From CAZXIC01 sp964640195 (GTDB taxonomy: Archaea; Iainarchaeota; Iainarchaeia; Iainarchaeales; GCA-2688035): a DNA stretch of 64,000 nucleotides. The stretch's first letter is position 1. Every line of letters starts with the position of its first letter. The stretch spans positions 24,157-88,156 of the forward strand of contig CAZXIC010000004.1 in NCBI GenBank assembly GCA_964640195.1, in the 5' to 3' direction. The translations under genes were made by a program, and so were the position numbers. Below the pieces are notes generated by a model. That model saw nothing but the letters and a program-made list of their open reading frames with translations, had not been told where the DNA came from and did not search any database. Below are positions 1 to 5,945 of the stretch, in pieces.

Positions 1-345
1 AGCAACCAGTGCCTTTTCAACTTTTTGCCTTTCCTCGCCAAGCTTCTTTCCGGCTTTTTCACTGTCAGTGTCAATCAGAACGTTTCCAGGCAGGCTGGTT
101 TTCACTCCTCGCACTGCACCGGCTTTCGCTTCAGCGTATACCCCTGCTCCGAGCGAAACCAAAACGCTTTCATCTTTCTTTGCCTTGTGCAGTTCCTTTA
201 CCGCTTCCCTCGCCGTGAGAATCTCTGCAAGAGCCTGCTGCAGGTTGCGCTGCCTTTGCTGCAGCATCTCAAACTTTGTCACTTCGCTTCTGTACGCATC
301 CATCAGCTGCCGCTCGCTTACCCTAATCTGCTTTTGTTTCTCCAT
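1..345 (-). CDS. pfdA: prefoldin alpha subunit, 3' end beyond window
   Basis: Prefoldin alpha captures unfolded polypeptides and hands them to the group II chaperonin. The readable 115 residues show an N-terminal coiled-coil rich in Q, E and K, a central part with the family's SLGAGVYAEA-type beta-hairpin region, and the beginning of the C-terminal coiled-coil; the rest lies outside the window. The ATG at 345 overlaps the stop of the upstream eL20 gene (TAATG), so translation is probably coupled. The order eL39-eL31-aIF6-eL20-prefoldin alpha is a widespread archaeal cluster, which supports the call. Confidence 0.88.
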   Translation of the reverse strand, partial: MEKQKQIRVSERQLMDAYRSEVTKFEMLQQRQRNLQQALAEILTAREAVKELHKAKKDESVLVSLGAGVYAEAKAGAVRGVKTSLPGNVLIDTDSEKAGKKLGEERQKVEKALVA

Positions 346-536
346 TATGCCTCAACCTCTTTTGCTTCACTTATAAATATGTCGCTTCTCTTTAACCTGT
401 TTTTGCTTCCAAACAGGCACAGCACTTTTTCAGCCGCAAAGCCGGCTGTCTTCGCTTTTACTTTCTTGCTGAAGCCCTGCTTTTTTCCCTTTAGTCGCAG
501 TTCGCCTTCAACCAAAAAAACCTTCTCATCAGGCAT
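345..536 (-). CDS. rpl18a: ribosomal protein eL20 (L18a/LX)
   Basis: A 63-residue large-subunit protein of the archaeal LX type. The sequence has the family pattern: a short beta-strand start (VFLVEGELRLKG), a basic FSKKVKAKT segment, and a C-terminal strand with KRSDIFI. The ATG at 536 was chosen because it gives the usual LX length and N-terminus and lies 4 bp after the aIF6 stop; an ATG at 602 would add 22 residues lying inside the aIF6 gene. It overlaps the prefoldin start at its 3' end. Confidence 0.85.
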   Translation of the reverse strand: MPDEKVFLVEGELRLKGKKQGFSKKVKAKTAGFAAEKVLCLFGSKNRLKRSDIFISEAKEVEA

Positions 537-540
537 TTTT

Positions 541-1203
541 TCACGCTCCGCCCAGACATTCGTCAATCCTCGCCATTTCGTGCCCTGTCGTGTGCAGGCC
601 AAGCAGCGCCGAGCTGCTGTTCGCTATTACACTGTTTCCAACGAATGCATCGCCGCAGTTTGCTGTTGAAGGCCTGCCCTCCAAACCAAAGTGTTTGCTC
701 AGGGCAGCAAACTCTTTTTCCGTTGCCCCCGGGCTTATCAAAAAGCCCTTGTTCGTTGCAACAAGCCCAGCCCCGACCAGCCTGCTGCCTGCAACAGAGC
801 CGTAAGCAAGGTCTATTGAAAGAAACCTCCCTAGCTGCTTCCTTTGCTTTTCTGAAAACAGCGTTGAGCAGACGCCATTCCTGTCGTTTACAGCCATGTG
901 GTTTCCCACTGCGGTAACATTTTCAACCCTCTTAACCCTTACGCCCATTTTCTGCAGCTCCTCAACTTCACGCTCTCCGATTATGCCTGAGGCAACCAAG
1001 CCCTTGTTGTTTGCGACAGCAAACACCCCAAGCAGGCTGCTGTTTGCAACCGTTGCTTTTATCGCCTCTAAGCCAAACAAGTCCTTCACTGCCTTTGCCT
1101 CCTTTCTTGCGATGCTCTTTGGAACGAAAATAACCCTCTCGGTTGCAATGGAAAAGACCCCGACAAAAGGGCTTTGCCTCACTGTTCCGAGCCCTATCTG
1201 CAT
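541..1203 (-). CDS. eif6: translation initiation factor aIF6
   Basis: aIF6 binds the large ribosomal subunit and prevents premature joining to the small subunit. The 220 residues match the family length and show its pseudo-five-fold repeats, each about 45 residues with glycine-rich turns (SLLGVFAVANNKGLVA near 55, VGAGLVATNKGFLISP near 147, SALLGLHTTG near the end). The neighbours eL31 upstream and eL20 downstream are the standard archaeal partners, and the short gaps suggest one transcript. Confidence 0.95.
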   Translation of the reverse strand: MQIGLGTVRQSPFVGVFSIATERVIFVPKSIARKEAKAVKDLFGLEAIKATVANSSLLGVFAVANNKGLVASGIIGEREVEELQKMGVRVKRVENVTAVGNHMAVNDRNGVCSTLFSEKQRKQLGRFLSIDLAYGSVAGSRLVGAGLVATNKGFLISPGATEKEFAALSKHFGLEGRPSTANCGDAFVGNSVIANSSSALLGLHTTGHEMARIDECLGGA

Positions 1204-1219
1204 TCAATTCAAACCTTTT

Positions 1220-1663
1220 TTATTTAAGCGTTCCCCTTTTGATTGCGGCTGCTTCCGCAGCCCTTTCAGCTGCCTTCTTCTCCTCTTTCTTGCGTTCTTT
1301 TTCAGCCTCTGCGGCAATCTCTTCTTCAGTTTTTTTCTTCTCCTCTTTCTTCTTCTCCTCCTTCTTCGGCACATGCACTTTCTCGCTTTGCAGGAAAACG
1401 TTTGCCTTCCCCTTGTCCACTATGACCTTTATGTCAAGCTTTCTCGGCACATGCTCCCTGCCCTTCTTCCAAAGCTGCTGGTTCAGCTTGCTGCTCAACA
1501 GCACGTCTCTTTCCCCCAGCCTCAGGTGCTTGAAAACAAACCTTTTCAGCAGGGTAATTGCCTTGTTTGCCCTTCTCTTTTTTGGGAATGAGTACAGCTT
1601 TTGCAGCCCCACAGTAAATTTCCTTTCCTCAAGTGCTGCCTTTTCCTTTTTTCGCTTTGCCAT
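1220..1663 (-). CDS. rpl31e: ribosomal protein eL31 with repeat-derived basic tail
   Basis: The first 85-90 residues are an eL31 core (the 'KRRANKAITLLKRF' helix, then LNQQLWKKG, then the VPRKLDIKV strand), a protein near the ribosomal exit tunnel. The family is usually about 80-95 residues; this one has 147 because of a K/E/A-rich tail that begins near residue 100. Residues 119-144 of the tail are encoded by a 76-bp block that recurs exactly in the eS19 gene at 2432-2507. The tail is predicted to be charged helix and is not needed for the core fold. Confidence 0.92.
   Translation of the reverse strand: MAKRKKEKAALEERKFTVGLQKLYSFPKKRRANKAITLLKRFVFKHLRLGERDVLLSSKLNQQLWKKGREHVPRKLDIKVIVDKGKANVFLQSEKVHVPKKEEKKKEEKKKTEEEIAAEAEKERKKEEKKAAERAAEAAAIKRGTLK
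1234..1309. repeat. 76-bp exact repeat, copy 1 (in eL31 tail)
   Basis: Base-for-base identical to 2432-2507 (offset 1198) and in the same reading frame in both genes. It encodes the K/E/A-rich helical tail. Both flanking bases differ between the copies, so the identity stops sharply at each edge. Confidence 0.95.
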
Positions 1664-1682
1664 GCCCTACAACACCCTGCTT

Positions 1683-1904
1683 TCAATCCTTTTTTCTCCT
1701 CAGCGCAGCCTTTTCCCTGTGTTTCCTTTTCCTGTGCTGCTTCCCCAGGTCCACTTCGCCCCAGGAACGCTTTCCCTTAGGGTTCCAAATCCTTTTCCCT
1801 GCCTTTTGCAGGACCCATACCGGCGCGTTGGTCAGCCCAGGGCCTATCTTTTTCCTGCTGCTTATCAGGAAATCCTTTAACTCTTGGTCTTTATTCTTAG
1901 CCAT
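1683..1904 (-). CDS. rpl39e: ribosomal protein eL39, extended form
   Basis: eL39 is a tiny, unfolded, basic protein lining the peptide exit tunnel. The family signature is present in the middle: N-x-PVWV followed by K-x-x-x-R-x-W-NPK-x-K-R-x-W. Here it has 73 residues against the usual 50-51, with added residues at both ends and a very basic C-terminus (KHREKAALRRKK). The ATG at 1904 is preferred to the one at 1943 because the latter adds a stretch with no family resemblance. It heads the eL39-eL31-aIF6 cluster. Confidence 0.85.
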   Translation of the reverse strand: MAKNKDQELKDFLISSRKKIGPGLTNAPVWVLQKAGKRIWNPKGKRSWGEVDLGKQHRKRKHREKAALRRKKD

Positions 1905-2019
1905 AGCTGTCACGCCCAGCTGATGCGGATGCCATCTTCGCAATCCGAGCAGCCGGATTGGCTACTGCCTCGCTTTGCTCGGCTTGCTCGATGCCATGTG
2001 CTACTTACAACAGCCATAA
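1905..2019. repeat. intergenic palindromic element (related family, copy A)
   Basis: The gap between PDCD5 and eL39 holds an inverted repeat with arms CAATCCG (1940-1946) and CGGATTG (1954-1960), followed by CTCGC/GCTCG-rich sequence and the string GCCATGTGCT near 1993. The same ingredients (an AATCCG/CGGATT hairpin next to ATGT-CTCGC) appear at 39460-39530 and 44316-44385, so this may be a diverged member of that family. Confidence 0.45.
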
Positions 2020-2331
2020 TCATTTCCTCTTTATTTTTATCTCCCTCTTGTTTCTAAGTGCTTCCAGCAGCTGCCGCAACTGCTCTTCGCTCAACTTAGC
2101 AGCGATTTTCCCGCTCTCATGCAAGTAAATTATCGCCTGAACTGCTTTAAGGTAAAGTTCTCTGTTAACGAGCTTGACGTTGTTCAGCCTTGCCTTTGCC
2201 TCTTCGCTCAGCAGCGCTCTTACAACCTGGTTTAGCTTCGACTCTGCCTCAACCTCACGCTGCTTTTCTTCGTAGCGCTTCTTGATTTCCACAAGCCTCT
2301 GCTGCCTCAACCTTTCCTGCTCGTCATTCAT
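2020..2331 (-). CDS. PDCD5-family DNA-binding protein
   Basis: A 103-residue helical protein of the archaeal PDCD5/TFAR19 family. Features: a long charged N-terminal helix (E/R/Q rich), the ALLSEEAKARLNNVKLVNRE core that packs the three-helix bundle, and a short basic tail (KREIKIKRK). Family members bind DNA and, in some archaea, double-stranded RNA; the exact role is not settled. The ATG at 2331 fits family length; an in-frame ATG at 2355 would add 8 residues. The gene commonly sits next to eS19 in archaea, as here. Confidence 0.85.
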   Translation of the reverse strand: MNDEQERLRQQRLVEIKKRYEEKQREVEAESKLNQVVRALLSEEAKARLNNVKLVNRELYLKAVQAIIYLHESGKIAAKLSEEQLRQLLEALRNKREIKIKRK

Positions 2332-2375
2332 TTTCCTTCCCAACCTCCAATCCAATGAATTCCTTCTGCACCCAC

Positions 2376-3062
2376 TTAGCCTGCATTACTCTCCAGCTTC
2401 CTTTCCGGTTCTTTTTCTTCCTTCACTTGTGCCCTTTTGATTGCGGCTGCTTCCGCAGCCCTTTCAGCTGCCTTCTTCTCCTCTTTCTTGCGTTCTTTTT
2501 CAGCCTCCTTTAGCTTCAGCCTTTTCTCCTCCTCTTGCCTGCGCAGCTCTTCCGCAACCCTTTTCTCTTCACCCGCCTTCTGCCCTTCAACAGTTTCCGG
2601 TTTCTCTTCCCTTTGCTTCCCTTCCAGGGCTTCGTGCTTTGCAAGAGCCGCGGCAACCTCCTTTGCCTTCCTGTTCAAGTAAGAGTGCCCCTTTCCCGTA
2701 ATAACCCTGCCTTTCTTCTCTTTTTTCACATATCCCTGTTTCTCAAGCGTCTGCAGGCAGGTTCTTACAATCTTCCCGCTTGCTTTCCTAAAATGGTGCC
2801 TTTTTGTCCCTTTGTTTTTCTTTCCGCCATAGTAGGTGCGCAGACTCTCTGTCCCAAGCGGTCCTTCCTTAAAGACCCTGTACAGCACTGATGCAAGCCT
2901 TACGTAAAACCACAGCCTGTTGTCTGGCGCCCTTTCCCTGCTGGTGCCTGTTTTGACAAATGCAGCCCATTCCGGTGCCTGAATACCCTGTTTCCTTAAA
3001 TCTGCCGCTATCTCAGCAAGCAGCTTTCCCGCAGGCACATCAAATACGCTCAAATAATCCAC
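2376..3062 (-). CDS. rps19e: ribosomal protein eS19 with long basic tail
   Basis: eS19 is a small-subunit protein needed for 30S maturation. Residues 1-145 are a standard eS19: the YLSVFDVPAGKLL start, PEWAAFVKTG, the DNRLWFYVRLASVLY helix and the YGGKKNKGTKRHHFRKASG loop. The family normally ends near residue 150; here about 80 more residues follow, K/E/A-rich, including residues 186-211 encoded by the repeat shared exactly with eL31. A TATA-like box on the minus strand at about 3163-3175 (CCTTTAAAAACC) fits its promoter. Confidence 0.93.
   Translation of the reverse strand: MDYLSVFDVPAGKLLAEIAADLRKQGIQAPEWAAFVKTGTSRERAPDNRLWFYVRLASVLYRVFKEGPLGTESLRTYYGGKKNKGTKRHHFRKASGKIVRTCLQTLEKQGYVKKEKKGRVITGKGHSYLNRKAKEVAAALAKHEALEGKQREEKPETVEGQKAGEEKRVAEELRRQEEEKRLKLKEAEKERKKEEKKAAERAAEAAAIKRAQVKEEKEPERKLESNAG
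2432..2507. repeat. 76-bp exact repeat, copy 2 (in eS19 tail)
   Basis: Exact copy of 1234-1309, inside the extended C-terminal tail of eS19, in the same frame. See the eL31 copy. Confidence 0.95.
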
Positions 3063-3120
3063 TCCAAAAATTTCAACCGCGCCTTTCGGCGCATTTGCTC
3101 AAGCGCGATTGCAGCGCGAG

Positions 3121-3194
3121 CTTCTAAAAATTAGAAGCCCTTAACCAATCTCCTCCCCAGCAAGGTTTTTAAAGGATTGGTTTTTACGCCAATC
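3121..3194. other. intergenic hairpins between eS19 and the unassigned region
   Basis: Two inverted repeats are visible: CTTCTAA/TTAGAAG around an AAA loop (3121-3137), and AACCAATC (3143-3150) facing GATTGGTT (3175-3182). The second pair encloses the TATA-like box assigned to eS19. No gene is seen. Confidence 0.4.
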
Positions 3195-3203
3195 CTCTAC
3201 CAT

Positions 3204-3216
3204 ATTTATTTAAATA
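3204..3216 (+). promoter_or_regulatory. strong TATA-like box before an unassigned transcript
   Basis: The string TTTATTTAAATAC matches an archaeal TATA box and would place transcription start at about 3233-3238, at a GGGGGCGG run. It is one of the best-looking promoters in the window, yet no recognisable gene follows on the plus strand. Confidence 0.5.
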
Positions 3217-3232
3217 CAAAAGGGGCAGTTAT

Positions 3233-3657
3233 TTGGGGGCGGTCTTTTTGGTGAAACCCGCAAAAAGTCCAAAGGGCAGGACTAAGAGAACCTGGCAAGG
3301 GAGTCTTTTATCAACAGACCCCTTCCGTGTTCAAGTCCGCGAGCCCCGCCACAAATATGAGATCAGCACCCTTGCTGTGGACCCAAATCTCAATTATTTC
3401 ACTAGCCGCAGGGGACGTGAGGAGCATCGCGGGGTTGCAACGCGAAAGAGCGACTTCAAACAACTTTCTGATTTTCTCAAGAGCAAACAAACAGCAGAGT
3501 GCTTGGGTTCGAGGTTAAGTTAACTAAATTGGATAACGAGTTCAGAATTGTTAGGAAGGACGGGAGCTTATTGCATCCGCTGGCAGCAGGCCAAGTGCAG
3601 AGGCTGTTGAGGGGTTGGAGTGCAAGATATCCTCCAAAGAAAGCAAAAAACCTCTAA
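3233..3657 (+). other. unassigned transcribed region: possible ncRNA or orphan ORFs
   Basis: This stretch follows a strong TATA-like box. Two ORFs can be drawn: 3233-3523 (96 residues, no recognised family) and, in another frame, a GTG-started ORF 3499-3657 (52 residues, ends in a basic KKAKNL). Neither has a clear ribosome binding site. The first 120 bases hold local inverted pairs (for example GTCC/GGAC around 3268-3286), which could point to a structured RNA instead. I looked for tRNA, 5S, RNase P (GAGGAAAGTCC-type) and SRP signatures and found none. It ends convergently on Rnp4. Confidence 0.3.
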
Positions 3658-3956
3658 CCCGTGTTTTTTCTTTTCTTGAACAGTGCACCGCATTCTTTGC
3701 ACGTTATTTCAAGCATTGTGCCAGCTTCCCCGCTTTCGCTGTTTTTTCCTTCAACAAGGAAGGCGCCGCATTTTTTGCAGTAGCGCTTCTTCAGCTCTGC
3801 GGGAATCGGCGCTTTGTTCCTGCTGCTGATTCTGCGCGCCAGCCCAACATAGCGCCTGCTGCGCTCCGGATGCGCTGTGAATTCCTGTTCCGCCAACTCA
3901 AAAAGGCGCCAGATGCGCTCCAGGGCGATTTTTGCCCTTGCGTTCTTTGATGGCAT
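3654..3956 (-). CDS. rnp4: RNase P protein component 4 (Rpp21 family)
   Basis: Subunit of archaeal RNase P, which removes 5' leaders from pre-tRNA. The 100-residue length is typical. The N-terminal helical part carries the family string RRYVGLARRISSRNKAPIP, followed by two zinc-binding CxxC pairs (YCKKCG near 60 and ITCKECG near 85). A minus-strand TATA-like box (CTTTTTTAAACGC) lies at about 4000-4012, some 45 bp before the ATG. Its neighbour on the other side of the stop is the unassigned region. Confidence 0.92.
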   Translation of the reverse strand: MPSKNARAKIALERIWRLFELAEQEFTAHPERSRRYVGLARRISSRNKAPIPAELKKRYCKKCGAFLVEGKNSESGEAGTMLEITCKECGALFKKRKNTG

Positions 3957-4055
3957 GAAAACACCTGCTGCTGCGCAGCAAAAACAATTGGGCGATAAAG
4001 CGTTTAAAAAAGGAAACTAAGGCATTTCAGCAGCTGGGCAAATCCAGATGGCAAT

Positions 4056-5651
4056 TTAAGGGAATAATCTCGGCTGCCCATCCTCTGCCAATAATCTTGA
4101 TGCCCATGCTATCAAGCTTAGGGGTGCACCTGTCACCCCTTTGTTCTGACCGATGACATTGTCGCCGCCGAGCGTCAGGTCATAGGCGATAGAGACAAAT
4201 AAATCCCTTAACTCCGCATCATATGCAGAAAGCCTGTGCCATCCTAACCAGACATTGCCTATTCCGCCCGGGCCCAGGCCATCTATATCATCGTCTTTTC
4301 CGTCAATATAATTATTGAAATAAAAGGAGGGCAACTTGTCAATTCTCCAGATGTTATCCTTGAAGGATGCAATCACATTATTCAGCGTTTCATCTGCCGG
4401 CAGCATTCCTTCCCCATAAGTATGGCAGATTGCCCAGCTGGTCCTGTTAGCATGCGAGGTATCCAATACGCTAGAACAGCCCAATTGCGTCCAGACGAGA
4501 GTATCATCCTCCATGTGATAAATTCCCCAGCCGTTAGGCACTACATCTCTGTATACCGGGTCCGGGTACGCTTCGCAAAACTCATCTTTTTCTGTAAGAT
4601 AAACGTCAAATATGAACTGAGCCCACTCACCGTATGGATATGTATCATACCCAAGTTCGCTCAGGGCAAGGCAGATGTCTGCGAAATGCAGCCGTTTATC
4701 GCGGTTTCTATCCAGCACTGAAAGCATAGCTATATTAGACCCGGAACTTGGAGTTATAAACTCTGCGGGAGTTCGGTCTGGGTCGTAGTACAGCCATTTT
4801 TCTACGATATTGGACTCAACAAAATCAGATATTTCCTGCCAGCCGTCCATGTTTTCCTGTTTTAGTGCGGATGCAACCATCATAAGCCCTGCTGCTCCCT
4901 GGAAATCGTTCAGCTGCCCGTGGCCGCCTGTGCTTTCCACTCCTGCTAAGAAACACGGCCAGGTCCCTCTATCCTTAGTACCCCACCACAATGTACGCTG
5001 GTTTGCACTGGCGTCTGCTATTGCTTTGAGTGCTAGTTGCCTTGCCTTTTTGATGTATTTATCATTGTGAGTGGCGCGGTGCATATCGAGAAGTGCCTGC
5101 AGTTCCTGGCGGAAATAATAAAAGCTGCCCTCCTCAGTAGCAATGTTTCTATTGCTGCTGTAATATGTTGTGTAATAAAGGTCAAATGCTTGGGTTAACC
5201 GATTGTACAATAGAACTCTGTTTTCAGGGTCTGATGGCTCGTATGCTGGGTCTATCGTGGGCAAATCCAAAAATAGAGGTTTCAGGTGGTCGGAACTGTA
5301 TGTTTCTTTTGGTTGGCAACTCCCGCAATCCCAGGGGCAGGTTTCACAGGTTTCGGCTCCTTTGCAGTCGCCGTCTTCGTCACATTCCGCTGGCAGGCTG
5401 CCCCTGATTCCGCTCGGTAAACACACGAAGAAGTCGTCTGGCCCTGTTGCCTCCGTTGTTCTGTCTTTCTGTACTGCGATGCATCTGCCATCATCAGAGC
5501 AGGCATCGTAGGTGGTTTTTGAAGAGCATACTGCGCCTGTGCTGGCAACCAGGGCTGCGCCTGTTATGAGAGCAATAACTATTGCTACAACTAATACAGC
5601 GCCCCCTATTAACAGCAGGTATTCCAAGGCGCCCTGCGCTTTGCTGCCCAT
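4056..5651 (-). CDS. class III signal peptide protein with predicted (alpha/alpha) toroid domain
   Basis: 531 residues. It opens with a pilin-type class III signal peptide: basic GSK, then A|QGALEY (glutamine +1, glutamate +5) and a hydrophobic stretch to about residue 35. A short Cys-rich stalk follows (CDEDGDCKGAETCETCPWDCGSC, near 88-112, given here only as a location). The remaining 400 residues are mostly helical with repeated aromatic and WW/GxG motifs (TLWWGTKDRGTWPCF, GGHGQLNDFQGAAG, FYFNNYIDG), resembling the alpha/alpha toroid of glycan epimerases and lyases; no family is claimed. The leader and promoter are identical to those of the gene ending at 9190. Confidence 0.75.
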   Translation of the reverse strand: MGSKAQGALEYLLLIGGAVLVVAIVIALITGAALVASTGAVCSSKTTYDACSDDGRCIAVQKDRTTEATGPDDFFVCLPSGIRGSLPAECDEDGDCKGAETCETCPWDCGSCQPKETYSSDHLKPLFLDLPTIDPAYEPSDPENRVLLYNRLTQAFDLYYTTYYSSNRNIATEEGSFYYFRQELQALLDMHRATHNDKYIKKARQLALKAIADASANQRTLWWGTKDRGTWPCFLAGVESTGGHGQLNDFQGAAGLMMVASALKQENMDGWQEISDFVESNIVEKWLYYDPDRTPAEFITPSSGSNIAMLSVLDRNRDKRLHFADICLALSELGYDTYPYGEWAQFIFDVYLTEKDEFCEAYPDPVYRDVVPNGWGIYHMEDDTLVWTQLGCSSVLDTSHANRTSWAICHTYGEGMLPADETLNNVIASFKDNIWRIDKLPSFYFNNYIDGKDDDIDGLGPGGIGNVWLGWHRLSAYDAELRDLFVSIAYDLTLGGDNVIGQNKGVTGAPLSLIAWASRLLAEDGQPRLFP

Positions 5652-5690
5652 CAGCTATAATAGCATTCAAACTACTATAAAACGGTTTTT
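5497..5690. repeat. 194-bp promoter-plus-signal-peptide block, copy 1
   Basis: Identical to 9036-9229 (offset 3539). It covers the first 52 codons of the toroid protein plus 39 bp upstream with the TATA-like TTTATAG box. The identity breaks at 5496 (a versus g) and at 5691 (t versus g); downstream, the proteins are unrelated apart from the Cys-rich composition. Confidence 0.95.
5652..5690 (-). promoter_or_regulatory. promoter of toroid surface protein
   Basis: On the minus strand CGTTTTATAGTAG (about 5674-5686) lies about 25-30 bp before the ATG at 5651, which suggests a leaderless or nearly leaderless mRNA. The same 39 bases precede the ATG at 9190. Confidence 0.65.
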
Positions 5691-5862
5691 TTGCGGAAAA
5701 AAGCAGGTGGCATGGTAGCATGGTTTGAACCTGGCTTCAACTTGCCTGCCAGGCTTTGCATTCAGCCTATCAGCCTGCTGTAGCCCAAGGCAGCTGCTTT
5801 TGCCTCTGTATGCTATCTCAAAAATAAAACTGGCATTGCTTATTTGCTTCCGCACACGTCAC

Positions 5863-5945
5863 TAAGTTTTTGTTTCGCACCCGTCACTTAAGTCGCCGTT
5901 TGCGTCGCGGTATCCCTCATAGCATCCGTCAACTGGCATTGCCCA
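5863..5945 (-). other. out-of-frame C-terminal tail of the GH20-like gene
   Basis: In a frame offset from the main ORF the sequence reads GCYEGYRDANGDLSDGCE and stops with TAG at 5863-5865. That is the conserved closing segment of the MopE-type repeat whose first half is the main-frame DPFNCGSCGNIC segment. The frame change must lie between the in-frame GQC codons (about 5937) and the GCYEGY codons (about 5927). Confidence 0.6.

Noticed and set aside
25..669. A 214-codon plus-strand ORF over the first kilobase
   Set aside because: It lies opposite prefoldin, eL20 and aIF6, which are recognised families; its translation is a Leu/Phe/Ser-rich antisense product.
3233..3360. tRNA, RNase P RNA and SRP RNA hypotheses for the unassigned transcript
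   Set aside because: A GTTCAAGTC string is present, but the flanking bases do not form a T stem, and none of the conserved RNase P or SRP motifs could be found.
5667..5855. A small minus-strand ORF between the two surface protein genes
   Set aside because: It covers the promoter and signal region of the next gene in another frame; no family and no ribosome binding site.
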